A DNA stretch of 64,000 nt from Streptomyces sp. NBC_00370. GTDB lineage: Bacteria > Actinomycetota > Actinomycetes > Streptomycetales > Streptomycetaceae. Made by a program: the position numbers and the translations under genes. Below the pieces are notes generated by a model that was not told the origin of the DNA, searched no databases, and saw only the letters and a program-made list of their open reading frames with translations. The stretch is taken from contig NZ_CP107968.1 of the NCBI RefSeq assembly GCF_036084755.1, positions 4,061,501-4,125,500 on the forward strand, written 5' to 3'. Positions within the stretch are counted from its first letter, which is position 1. Each line of letters opens with the position of its first letter. This document shows positions 7,518 through 15,311 of this stretch, in pieces.

Positions 7518-10256
7518 TCAGATGTCGCCCGCCGGGCCTTTGGTGTTTCTGCGTGCCGAGCGGTTCACGGGCACATTGCGTCTGCGGTTTCCACCGAAGC
7601 GCCAGTTCAGGGATGGATTGCGTGCCAGTGCCGTTAGCGTGTCTGCGGCTTGCGTCGTCTCATAGTGGTCCCTACCGAGCGCATCGCGGCGAGCGACGAG
7701 CACCTTCCTCATCTCGGCACGAGCCACCGATAAAGAGCCCAGGACCGCCCAGCAGAGGGCCCAGTTGTAGTGAGTGCGGAGGGTGGAAGGGTGCCGTGCG
7801 CCCAGGTTGCGTTGCTCCTCCTCGAGGATCTGGCGCCATCCTTGATGGGCTTCCACATGCCGGCCGCGCTGCGCCGCGATGTGTACCCTCTCGTGCCGGG
7901 TGGAGAGTAGATCGGTGAGAAGACCCTGTAGGCCCTGTGTCCCGTACTCCTCCTCCACCTCGCTGAGGATCGGCTCGGCCAGATCGACTTCCCCGATTTC
8001 CACCAGAATCTGGCCCACCTGGTGGCGAGTCTGTAGTGTTTTGTGATGGTCCTTCCCCAGCAGATCCTGCTCGGCCAGCCAGATGTCCATGAAATCCGTG
8101 AAGGCCCTGATTGAGTTTCCCCGCAGGCTTTGGATGGACGCGATGTCATATCGGGTGACCAGGACTGACGGGTGCCAGGTGGGAAGGAAGGAGCGCTGCT
8201 GCCGCAGCACCTCCGACAGGACAGTGAGTGCTTGGTCGAGATGGCCGCGATGCCACAGAATGACGCCTAGTTCGTGGCGAATGATGGCCCGGCTGAAGGG
8301 CGCGGGCTCCAGTCGATCCGAGGACTCGATGGCTCGACGGGAGTGCTTCTCCGCCTCGTCGAGATGCCCGGACTGACGCAGAATGGTGGCAAGGTGATGA
8401 TGGGCCTGCATGCCGAAGTATGGGAGGTGCGGCTTGCTGTCCATCTCCGCGCACAGCTCGCGTGCCATTTTCTCTCCCGACTCCAGGGAGCCGCGCTCCG
8501 AATGGATCGCGACAGCCAGCGCGCGGGCCGCATGAAACTCAACACTGTCTGCTCCGATGAAACAGTCGGCCAGGCGGCACGCCGCCCCGGCCATGGTGTC
8601 GGCCTCATCCAGGCGCGACATGTTCCAGGCCCACTCCGCCGCGTTGAGTTCGACCAGATAACGGATTCGGTCATTGGGGGTGAAGGCGGCCAGTCGCGCA
8701 CGAAGAGCCATGGCGGACCTGTACGCGATGTCGTACCGGCCGACCATCCTCAAGTAACGACTCAAGTACATATGCGTATCGACAACGGCCTCGAACAATT
8801 CTCCAAATAACGGAGGGAGTCGCCCGGCCACCGCCATCATGTGAGCAACGGCGAGGGGCCATTGGGCGGCGCTATCCTGGTCATCGGTGTCTCGCAGAGC
8901 TCCGAGGCAGCGGACCGCAGCAGCCCAAGTACGGGCACGATGAGGGGAAAGTTCCAGATGCACCGCGTTCACTTCGGCGACCAGCGGGTGCACAACGACG
9001 CACTGGCGTTGGCGCACGTCGCCCATCCAGCGGTAGACCGCGTTGGCCTCCACGGAAAGCCCCTCGGAATTCTCGTCGGCGATGTCGATCAGGCCGACGG
9101 TACTGAGAGCGTTCAGCGCACGCTCCACAAGGAGGCTGTCCCAGCCGCCGCTATCCGAACCGTGGGTTCTTCCAAGCACTTTGGGCGACAATAGGGCCAC
9201 TGGTACAGGCCGGGATGCCCAGCACGACAGGATCCGCATGATCGGCCTGACCTGAGGGATTCCCTGCTGCTCCAGCGCATCCAGGGAAACCTCCCAGGTC
9301 TGCATGACCAGACTCCGAGCGTCTTCGATCGTGGACGAATGCGGGGAAGTGGTGGCGGCCCGATCAACCACATTCGGGAAGTCACGGTCGAGCGCCTGGC
9401 GGAAGGCCGTGAGATCGCGGATGGGAGAGAGAGGCTGCGCCACGCAGAGTCCGGCGGCCCGCAAGGCGAGAGGCACTCCGCCCAGCCGCTCGGAGAGTTG
9501 GCGCGCGGCGCCGCGTTCCGCAGGATCCGGTGCGGTGCTGCCGGATAGGGCGAGAAGCATGTCTGCGCCGGCTTCAGGGTCAAGCGGGCCGAGCCTCATC
9601 AGTCGTGCCCCGGGTGGCCACACGTGCCGGTGTGCTTGGCGGGTGGTTACCAGGACCGCCCCGGACGCAGATGGCTCCAGCCAATTGGGCCCCAAGTCCT
9701 GCTCGAGCCGCACGGGGTCATCCGCGTTGTCGAAGACCAACAGCCAGGGCCTCTTGCTGGCATGGAGGGCTTCCCAAGCCAGGTCGGCAGTGTTCAGCCC
9801 GTCCAGCGGCGCCTCGTCGCCCTCGGCACCCCGTCGGCGGAGCTTCGTTGCGATCTGCCGGAACGCTTCGCTTACCTCAGGCCCGCCGGAGGCGTGAACC
9901 CACAGCACCTGCGCTCCGGCTCTCTGCGCGTTGTAGGCAATGGTCAGGGCCAGCGCGGACTTCCCAATGCCGCCTAGACCGCTCAGAACGGTGATGTGGC
10001 CCATCAATTCTGCCAAGTCTCCGCCGCCCAGGTCGCGGAAGAGGGTATCTCGCCCGTGCAGTTGCGGCGGCCTGAGATTTACCGGTGGCCGCAGTGATGC
10101 TGGAGGGACACTGGGCGATTGGAGGCCACTGAAGTGGACATGCACTGTCCCTGAGTCGAACACGAACTGGTCGCGCCCTGCCTGGATGTTGCTGCCGCCC
10201 CCAGTGGACTCCGCGTTCTGCCTGATGTAAATGAGGTCGCCGTTGGGATACCGCAT
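7518..10256 (-). CDS. NB-ARC/TPR STAND NTPase with N-terminal 'QAGRDQ' tag
   Basis: A 912-residue signal-transduction ATPase. Residues 1-45 hold a Gly/Asn-rich tag (GGGSNIQAGRDQFVF). The NB-ARC domain follows with Walker A GLGGIGKS at 93-100 and Walker B WLLVFDNADD at about 171-180, then a winged-helix-like region (GGVPLALRAAG, HPLVAEV). From about 480 to the end are tetratricopeptide repeats such as HLDEAEKHSRRAI and HLDQALTVLSEV. STAND proteins of this plan sense a ligand through the repeats and oligomerise with ATP; bacterial ones include anti-phage NLR-like systems. No effector domain is fused. The small gene immediately upstream ends with the same tag, suggesting it is the effector. The start has GGAG about eight bases upstream. 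Confidence 0.85.
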   Translation of the reverse strand: MRYPNGDLIYIRQNAESTGGGSNIQAGRDQFVFDSGTVHVHFSGLQSPSVPPASLRPPVNLRPPQLHGRDTLFRDLGGGDLAELMGHITVLSGLGGIGKSALALTIAYNAQRAGAQVLWVHASGGPEVSEAFRQIATKLRRRGAEGDEAPLDGLNTADLAWEALHASKRPWLLVFDNADDPVRLEQDLGPNWLEPSASGAVLVTTRQAHRHVWPPGARLMRLGPLDPEAGADMLLALSGSTAPDPAERGAARQLSERLGGVPLALRAAGLCVAQPLSPIRDLTAFRQALDRDFPNVVDRAATTSPHSSTIEDARSLVMQTWEVSLDALEQQGIPQVRPIMRILSCWASRPVPVALLSPKVLGRTHGSDSGGWDSLLVERALNALSTVGLIDIADENSEGLSVEANAVYRWMGDVRQRQCVVVHPLVAEVNAVHLELSPHRARTWAAAVRCLGALRDTDDQDSAAQWPLAVAHMMAVAGRLPPLFGELFEAVVDTHMYLSRYLRMVGRYDIAYRSAMALRARLAAFTPNDRIRYLVELNAAEWAWNMSRLDEADTMAGAACRLADCFIGADSVEFHAARALAVAIHSERGSLESGEKMARELCAEMDSKPHLPYFGMQAHHHLATILRQSGHLDEAEKHSRRAIESSDRLEPAPFSRAIIRHELGVILWHRGHLDQALTVLSEVLRQQRSFLPTWHPSVLVTRYDIASIQSLRGNSIRAFTDFMDIWLAEQDLLGKDHHKTLQTRHQVGQILVEIGEVDLAEPILSEVEEEYGTQGLQGLLTDLLSTRHERVHIAAQRGRHVEAHQGWRQILEEEQRNLGARHPSTLRTHYNWALCWAVLGSLSVARAEMRKVLVARRDALGRDHYETTQAADTLTALARNPSLNWRFGGNRRRNVPVNRSARRNTKGPAGDI

Positions 10257-10337
10257 TGCTTACTCCACTTCTCGGGCGCATAGTTTCGCGCGAGCTAGCC
10301 TCCTGCACGCGCCCTGCCTGCCCGCCAGTCACAGAGG

Positions 10338-10754
10338 TCAGCGGCCAACGACGTTGTACTGGTCCCGCCCGGCCTGGAAGTTGTTGCCGTCGTGAGCTTC
10401 GGCAGTCATACGGATGCCATTAACTGGCTGTGACTCCCGTGACGTAGCGTCCGCGCCGACCGTGACCAGCGCACGACGCAGGGCCGCGGCGTCCGATTCA
10501 ACGGACAGTAGCGGCGCGAGGCGTTGCTGCCAGGCGCATGCGAGATCGTGGGCGATCAGAACGTCCGGCGCTCCCCGAGTTAGCGTCGTTCGCGTCGCCT
10601 CTAGCTCCGCAGCGATCGCCGTCACCTCGCCAGGGCGCAGACGGGCCCATAGTGCGAGTACAGCGCCTTTGGCGCCATTGAAAGCAGCCGATGCCATAAG
10701 GGCCACGACCGTACTTCCCGCCGTCTGAACGAAGACGGACAAATCGTCTTCCAT
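10338..10754 (-). CDS. Small STAND-partner protein ending in 'QAGRDQ' tag
   Basis: A 138-residue protein from the ATG at 10754 (MEDDLSVFVQ); longer starts add an unlikely Arg-rich extension. Residues about 8-38 are hydrophobic/Ala-rich and could be a membrane or amphipathic helix (VVALMASAAFNGAKGAV). A helical stretch follows (EVTAIAAELEATRTTL). The C-terminus holds GNNFQAGRDQYNV, nearly the same as GSNIQAGRDQFVF near the N-terminus of the next protein. Gene order (partner, 81-bp gap, STAND gene) and the shared tag suggest the two proteins assemble together, as in split effector-STAND systems. The role is inferred; no catalytic motif is visible. Confidence 0.7.
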   Translation of the reverse strand: MEDDLSVFVQTAGSTVVALMASAAFNGAKGAVLALWARLRPGEVTAIAAELEATRTTLTRGAPDVLIAHDLACAWQQRLAPLLSVESDAAALRRALVTVGADATSRESQPVNGIRMTAEAHDGNNFQAGRDQYNVVGR

Positions 10755-11757
10755 GACTGATCCTGACGTTCGGTCCACACTGATCCGACAACGTATTCTG
10801 TTAGTGCGCATCGGATGTTCTGGGCATTGAGCCATTCCGCGCCGTGTCGGCACGGCACCCAATATCACCCCGCCGTGCTACGGCTCGCCGCCGTAGCCGC
10901 CAAACTTGTCGCAAGCGAAGAACTCAGCTCACGTTGACAGATCAGAGGGGAGGCCCTGGTGGCGCGGAGAGGCAGGCGCTCGTGGCGCAAAAACAGGCGA
11001 GAGCAACCTGATACCGCAACCCCAGCAACTGCCCTCGACCGTCAGCCTCCTCAAGCCCCTTCTCAACCGACATGACCCTCACCCCGCGGACCCAAACAGA
11101 ACTGCGGATCAGGAGGGCGACCGTGGGGAGCGTTCAGCACACTGTGCCGGATCGGCGACTTGGCCAAGAGCGGCGCTTCGCCGGCGGAGATGGCCATCTG
11201 AAATCACTGACTCGTTGACCGGATGGCTCGCTAGAGGTCCCATTTGTGGTCTGTGACATTCTCGCGGCAACTGGCAAGTGACGTTCGTGCAGGTCAGATG
11301 GCATTTCCGTCGGGCAAACCGCACCGCTTTGAAGGTCGTGATTATGCGAGCAGCACAGTAGAACCTGCCCTACCTCGTCGAGGCACCCGGCTGAGCTCCG
11401 CTCCTGCCTTCGGCCCTCGCCGCGCACCGTCTGCCAACGCGCGCCCATTGCGGTACGTCCGACGCCATGAGACGGGATCCTTAGAGGCCACAGCCAAGGT
11501 CAAGACCATGCCTCCGGCAGGGGGCACCCAGATTCCGGGATGGACGGGGCGACATACGCGAGTGCCGGCCCCAGTGCAGCAAGCGACGCGGCCTCCCACC
11601 CCAACCACCCTCGTCCCAGGCAGAGCCGAGCAGACGAGTCCCCTGGCGTCCCGGTCGTTCGTATAGTGGCGCGCTCCACCTGAACGCCAGAAACCACGCC
11701 CACTCCACGGAGTGTGGCCCGAAGGCGGACGCGATGGCAGCCCAGGTAGTGGTGAGC
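10755..11757. other. One-kilobase gap without supported genes
   Basis: Open frames here on both strands have Arg/Pro/Ser-rich, non-protein-like content and no good ribosome-binding sites. The promoter of the leftward STAND pair should lie in its left part. I see no repeats or mobile-element remnants. Confidence 0.5.
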
Positions 11758-12228
11758 TTAGGAGGGACTCAGCTCTGAGCCGCCCAGTGGAGGATAAAAC
11801 TCGTTAAGCTCCCCAGCAATCACTGACAGGATCGGCGGATCTACGCCGACCTTCTGCGCAAGGCTGTGTACGGACTCCCTCAGGTAGGGGTAAATCACAG
11901 CCACCCCAATGCGCTGAGTAAATCCAGCTTGGACAGATTCCTCGCTAGGGAGAACTCCGTCAACCGAGAAGTCAGCCACGGCGTCCGCCACGAAACGTGC
12001 CTCGTCAGTGCGCAGGTCCAACCGGCAGCGAACCTGTATCTGGCCATCGTCCGCTCTGTACCAGACCCTCATGTTCGGCCCATCGTCGGGTTCCCACTCA
12101 GACACCCCGTCGACACCCTTTAGAGCAGCGTGAAGCTCTGAGAACGTGATGCCCAGCAACTCAGCGTTACCGGTTAGCTCAGCAAGCTGTGGGCCGCTCC
12201 CTGAGGCATCCGCCTGCTTAGCCGTCAC
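11758..12228 (-). CDS. SecB-like chaperone of a TAC system
   Basis: A 156-residue protein. The C-terminal half fits the SecB fold pattern: RCRLDLRTDEARFVADAV (a beta strand segment), then YPYLRESVHSLAQKVG and a PPILSVIAGEL segment, comparable with the conserved 'FPYaRe-I--l---GfPpl-l-P-NF' end of SecB. Such SecB-like proteins accompany HigBA-type toxin-antitoxin pairs in toxin-antitoxin-chaperone (TAC) modules, where they fold and protect the antitoxin. The GTG start overlaps the antitoxin stop (12225-12228), and the toxin precedes the antitoxin, the same toxin-antitoxin-chaperone order as Rv1955-Rv1957 of M. tuberculosis. Because Streptomyces is Gram-positive, general export SecB function is unlikely. 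Confidence 0.8.
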   Translation of the reverse strand: MTAKQADASGSGPQLAELTGNAELLGITFSELHAALKGVDGVSEWEPDDGPNMRVWYRADDGQIQVRCRLDLRTDEARFVADAVADFSVDGVLPSEESVQAGFTQRIGVAVIYPYLRESVHSLAQKVGVDPPILSVIAGELNEFYPPLGGSELSPS

Positions 12229-12626
12229 GCGGCCACTCCGGTGGATTCAGTCCATGGCGCCCGCACGTGAGGCTGCGCCGCAGCTCTGTACCTGAGCCGA
12301 ACGGGCATCTCGGCAGTCTGACGCCAGGTAGGCGAGAGATTAGCTCCAGACGCGTCGATCATCGAGCAGAGTCGCCCACCGACAGCTCTGGCGTAACGCT
12401 GCAGAGTCGAGTATCGAGCGTTCCCGCCGACCCGCTCGAAGTCCGAGACGACCGATTGCGTGGTCTCCATGCGGCTGGCCACGTCCTGCTGGGTGAGCCC
12501 CCTCCGCCTGCGCAGGACCACCAGCGATTCAACGAGGTCGGCGTAGGCTTCGGCATCGTCAGCAGCAGCGGCGATCGCCGGGTCGTCCGGATCGATACCA
12601 AGCAGCTCATCCAACGCAGGTGCCAT
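12225..12626 (-). CDS. HigA-like XRE antitoxin of the TAC system
   Basis: About 133 residues from the ATG at 12626 (MAPALDELLGID), which has GGGGAG nine bases upstream. An in-frame GTG at 12695 overlapping the toxin stop would add 23 residues. A helix-turn-helix of the XRE/Cro type lies at VVLRRRRGLTQQDVASRM, and the segment STLQRYARA closely matches my recollection of Rv1956 (HigA1). The C-terminal 45 residues after the HTH (NLSPTWRQTAEMPVRLRY and on) may be the chaperone-addiction tail that makes TAC antitoxins depend on SecB. The antitoxin should neutralise the adjacent toxin and repress the operon. Confidence 0.8.
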   Translation of the reverse strand: MAPALDELLGIDPDDPAIAAAADDAEAYADLVESLVVLRRRRGLTQQDVASRMETTQSVVSDFERVGGNARYSTLQRYARAVGGRLCSMIDASGANLSPTWRQTAEMPVRLRYRAAAQPHVRAPWTESTGVAA

Positions 12627-12691
12627 CACGACCATCTCCCCTCGGCGTGTAGCTACAGTATCGCCCAAACCCGATACCCGTGAACCTGGAA

Positions 12692-13048
12692 TCACTCCTT
12701 TGATTGCCTCTTTCGCCAGTCCCTCAGACGCATGACAGCAGTGAGCTTGCGCGTCGGTGGCGTAGCCTGCGACTTCTTCTGGAAGAAGCCGAGCGCCAGA
12801 AGGAGGAGTCCATCAGCCTCCTCCGCGTACAGGAGGCGGAAGATCCTACGATCACCGTCAAGCCTGATCTCCAGGATGCCTCCACCCAGGGACTTGACGT
12901 CACCCGGCAGGGTACGGTTCGCGCGCACGCGCTCCATGAGAGTGCGCAGCTTCGCCAGCTCAGTCTTGGAGAGCTTGCACTTGTCCATCTCTTTCCGGAT
13001 CGGGCAGGCCCCCACGTCGGTGGTATACATGCCCCACTCGCGTCCCAA
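12692..13048 (-). CDS. HigB/RelE-superfamily (Gp49-like) toxin of the TAC system
   Basis: A 118-residue toxin starting at a TTG (13048) after GGGTGGG. The C-terminal half has the RelE/HigB Gp49-like signature: ILEIRLDGDRRIFRLLYA, LLLALGFFQKKSQATP and RLRDWRKR. The basic residues are those used for mRNA binding and cleavage in this superfamily, which acts as ribosome-dependent mRNA interferases. It is the first gene of a three-gene leftward operon with antitoxin and SecB-like chaperone. The start is the least certain part; an ATG six codons downstream is an alternative. Confidence 0.8.
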   Translation of the reverse strand: MGREWGMYTTDVGACPIRKEMDKCKLSKTELAKLRTLMERVRANRTLPGDVKSLGGGILEIRLDGDRRIFRLLYAEEADGLLLLALGFFQKKSQATPPTRKLTAVMRLRDWRKRQSKE

Positions 13049-13429
13049 GTCCCACCCCGTCCCAGGCCTGCCGAACTAACAACATTACCGTCAACCATGG
13101 TGTATCGCCTGGTGGTTGCGGAATGACCCAGGGATAAAGAGGCACTGGTGATCAAGCATCAGTGAGTACCTAACTGCGTGACAACGCTGTCAAATAGCGG
13201 CGGACGACCTGTGCCCCGATGGACGATCGAAGCAGCTCAGAGAGCCCCCAGCTAAAGGCCGATCACGCCCTCAAATTGCTTCAAACGAAAAGATCGACAC
13301 CCAAAACCGTGTCCGTTCCGTGCCCGTGAGGGCGGTAGCCACCGTGAACGATGGGCATCACGGGAGGTCGGGGATCCCTCGTAATACTTATTGTTGCTGG
13401 TAAAGGCACCACATCAATCTGGAAGCGCG
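13049..13429. other. Gap upstream of the TAC operon, holding its promoter
   Basis: About 380 bp between the toxin start and the tRNA fragment. The TAC promoter should be at 13050-13200. No palindromic operator could be fixed by eye and no gene is supported. Confidence 0.45.
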
Positions 13430-13478
13430 CTGATTCTCAAACTCAGAGCTCGAGTTTGATTCTCGTCCACCCGCTCCA
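13430..13478 (+). repeat. tRNA-Gly 3'-end fragment, att-like site (copy 1)
   Basis: The stretch reads as the 3' half of a tRNA: part of an anticodon arm, a T arm (CGAGTTTGATTCTCG), the acceptor strand ACCCGCTCCA and CCA at 13476-13478. It matches copy 2 at 25422-25468 closely, and both match the usual actinobacterial tRNA-Gly(CCC) 3' end. No 5' half is present, so it is not a functional tRNA. Such fragments mark one end of elements that integrate into tRNA genes. Confidence 0.7.
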
Positions 13479-13481
13479 CAA

Positions 13482-13514
13482 CAAACCCCCAGCTCAGGGA
13501 CCTGGGGGTTGTTT
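13482..13514 (+). terminator. Rho-independent-type terminator after the tRNA fragment
   Basis: AACCCCCAG at 13484-13492 pairs with CTGGGGGTT at 13502-13510, followed by GTTTATT. This hairpin directly follows the CCA end, as a normal tRNA terminator would, so it was probably copied with the tRNA end. Confidence 0.65.
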
Positions 13515-13754
13515 ATTGTCATGTTCAGGTCCCGGACCATCACCACCGTCCGCCTCGCACACGCCCTTCTCGCCCAGGGCGCCGCCGAGGCGGCCACAGC
13601 CACCGCGATGAGAGTCCCTGCGGACGCCACCACCCACCACGCTTGGGTCTCCCGGCATGCTCCAAGAGTTCGGGGCCGCGCTCCGAGCCACCGCACCGCG
13701 CAGCACCACGGTCCAGACCTGGACTGAGCAGACCACCATTTGGAGAATGGCCGC

Positions 13755-14294
13755 ATGACCCTGGCATCAGGCAGCGAGCTGCGCACGTTCACCGACCTGG
13801 ACAACGCCCGCGGCGACATCCTCGACGTGTACGCCGAGGTGCGCGCCCCGCTGCTGCATCTGCCCTAACTACACGGTCACGGCGTTCGGTGAGCGCATCG
13901 ACCGGCCCGCGGCCGAACCAGGGTTCACAGCCGTCCTCGCATATGCGGCCGGCCAGCCGGTCGGCTAGGCGTACAGCAACACCATGGAACACGGCGACCG
14001 TTACTGGCAGCGCACCAGCCCGGCGCCGGCGGAGAAGTACACCGAGCGCCCGGCGGTGGCCCTGAAGGAGATCGGTGTCCGGCCGGCCTGGCGCAAGACC
14101 GGCACCGCCCGCCGCATCCACGACACCCTCCTCGCCACCCGCGACGAGCCCTACGTGACCCTCATGGTCAACGGGGCAGCCGGCGACGGGAGGTCAACGC
14201 GCTCTACAAGTCGTGGAGCTACGAGGACATCGGCCAGAGCCAACCGTCACCAGCCTCACCAGTCCTCACCGTCATGATCCGCACCATCCACTGA
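13755..14294 (+). pseudogene. GNAT N-acetyltransferase, inactivated
   Basis: Reading across frames gives a recognisable acetyltransferase: MTLASGSELRTF, VYAEVRAPLLHLP, then after an in-frame break NYTVTAFGERIDRPAAEP, VLAYAAGQPVG, a TAG stop where Tyr is expected in the VGYAYGN-type motif, then ERPAVALKEIGVRPAWRK (the acetyl-CoA binding region) and, after another shift near 14190, NALYKSWSYEDIGQSQP. At least one frameshift, one nonsense codon and a second frameshift are present, so unlike other broken genes here this is probably true decay. It lies just inside the tRNA-end repeat. Confidence 0.75.
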
Positions 14295-14924
14295 TCGGAC
14301 AGGACGCGGGTCCCGACGCCGCCGCTGGATCAGGTGCGCCCCGCTCAAGTACCCGCCACCGCGCCGCCAACGGGCGACAGAGGCTGGCGTTGGGCGTTGT
14401 GAGGAGGCAGTGGAGGTACGGCCACGACCTCGCTCTGCGGGTGAAGGAACGACGGGGGGTACAGGGGGCGCTGTCACCGTCACAGTCGCCGTCGCCGTCG
14501 CCGCAAGGTCGTTCAGCGTGGCGTTCACTACGGGCCAGCACATGTCGAGGGTGTCGCGGTTCGGACTGTGTCCTGTCCGTTTCTCCGCCAGGGGATGGAC
14601 GAGATTCCTGTAGTGCCGGACAAGCTCAGAGGCCAGCTTGGCGTCGTGCTCAATCCATTTGTTCTTGAAGGCGAAGTCCACGAAGTCATTCAGCCCCATG
14701 CTGCGCAACGGCTTCGGCATGGGGCTGGCGGCGGCACGGACCTGTGCCGCATGCGCGAGCACCCCCTCCAGAAGGCTGCCCAACATGATGATCGCTGAGG
14801 TATAGGCACCGTGTTCGTAGCAGGTGCGTGCCTCGTCCAGCCTTAGTTGCACGGCGGTAGCGAGATCCTGGTCGCTCACCACATCCTTAACGGAGACCTT
14901 CAGCTCGACACGCGGCAACTGCAT
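14256..14924 (-). CDS. HEPN-like protein
   Basis: A 222-residue protein. Residues about 15-115 form a helical unit with a long-helix pattern (AVQLRLDEARTCYEHGAY, SAIIMLGSLLEGVLAHA) and RHYRNLVHP at 103-111, giving the R-X6-H spacing typical of HEPN ribonucleases (R103/H110). HEPN domains serve as RNase toxins or effectors in toxin-antitoxin, abortive-infection and CRISPR systems. The last ~75 residues are Ala/Thr then Arg-rich, look non-native and overlap the dead GNAT gene, so the natural C-terminus may have been replaced at an island junction. The ATG overlaps the stop of the AbiJ-like gene (TAATG), so they are co-translated. Confidence 0.65.
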   Translation of the reverse strand: MQLPRVELKVSVKDVVSDQDLATAVQLRLDEARTCYEHGAYTSAIIMLGSLLEGVLAHAAQVRAAASPMPKPLRSMGLNDFVDFAFKNKWIEHDAKLASELVRHYRNLVHPLAEKRTGHSPNRDTLDMCWPVVNATLNDLAATATATVTVTAPPVPPVVPSPAERGRGRTSTASSQRPTPASVARWRRGGGYLSGAHLIQRRRRDPRPVRSVDGADHDGEDW

Positions 14925-15310
14925 TACCTCGTCCTCGAAACCGGCTTCGCAACGGACGAGGGCGGGTGGCCTCCGTCCTTACCGATCCGGCGTCCATCGA
15001 GCACGAGTACCTCGTTGAGCCGCTTCAGAGTGGCGCGGTACTCCTGCTGCCGGTTGTAGTACTCAAGTCGGCTCGCCAGGCGCAAGATTGCGCGCTCGGC
15101 GTCGTCCGTGCCGTCCTCCTGCCGCTCCTTGAGGAGTTCCCGGGCCCACTTGTGCCTCGGTGTGCCGTCGTACTCCGGAACGTCGTCCCAGCCCGCCCGC
15201 TGGAAGAAGGCAGCAATCTCGTACCCCTTCCGGTAGAGCAGCGGGGTCTCGTCCCCGCAGATCAGGTGGGCGATCTCCGTCAGCGTGCTGTCATCGAATG
15301 TCTCGTTCAC
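14924..15310 (-). CDS. AbiJ-N-terminal-domain-like small protein
   Basis: A 128-residue protein from a GTG at 15310, one base after the helicase stop (TGATGTG). The sequence LTEIAHLICGDETPLLYR, then FFQRAGWDDVPEYDG and LLKER resembles N-terminal domains found fused to HEPN domains in AbiJ-type abortive-infection proteins. Here the AbiJ-N-like and HEPN parts are separate overlapping genes, which supports the idea that they work as one unit. Assignment is by pattern memory and is moderate; it could instead be an unrelated Streptomyces family. Confidence 0.55.
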   Translation of the reverse strand: MNETFDDSTLTEIAHLICGDETPLLYRKGYEIAAFFQRAGWDDVPEYDGTPRHKWARELLKERQEDGTDDAERAILRLASRLEYYNRQQEYRATLKRLNEVLVLDGRRIGKDGGHPPSSVAKPVSRTR

Positions 15311-15311
15311 A

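Noticed and set aside
13430..13478. A functional tRNA gene
   Set aside because: Only the 3' half is present; the 5' acceptor strand and D arm are missing, as also at 25422.
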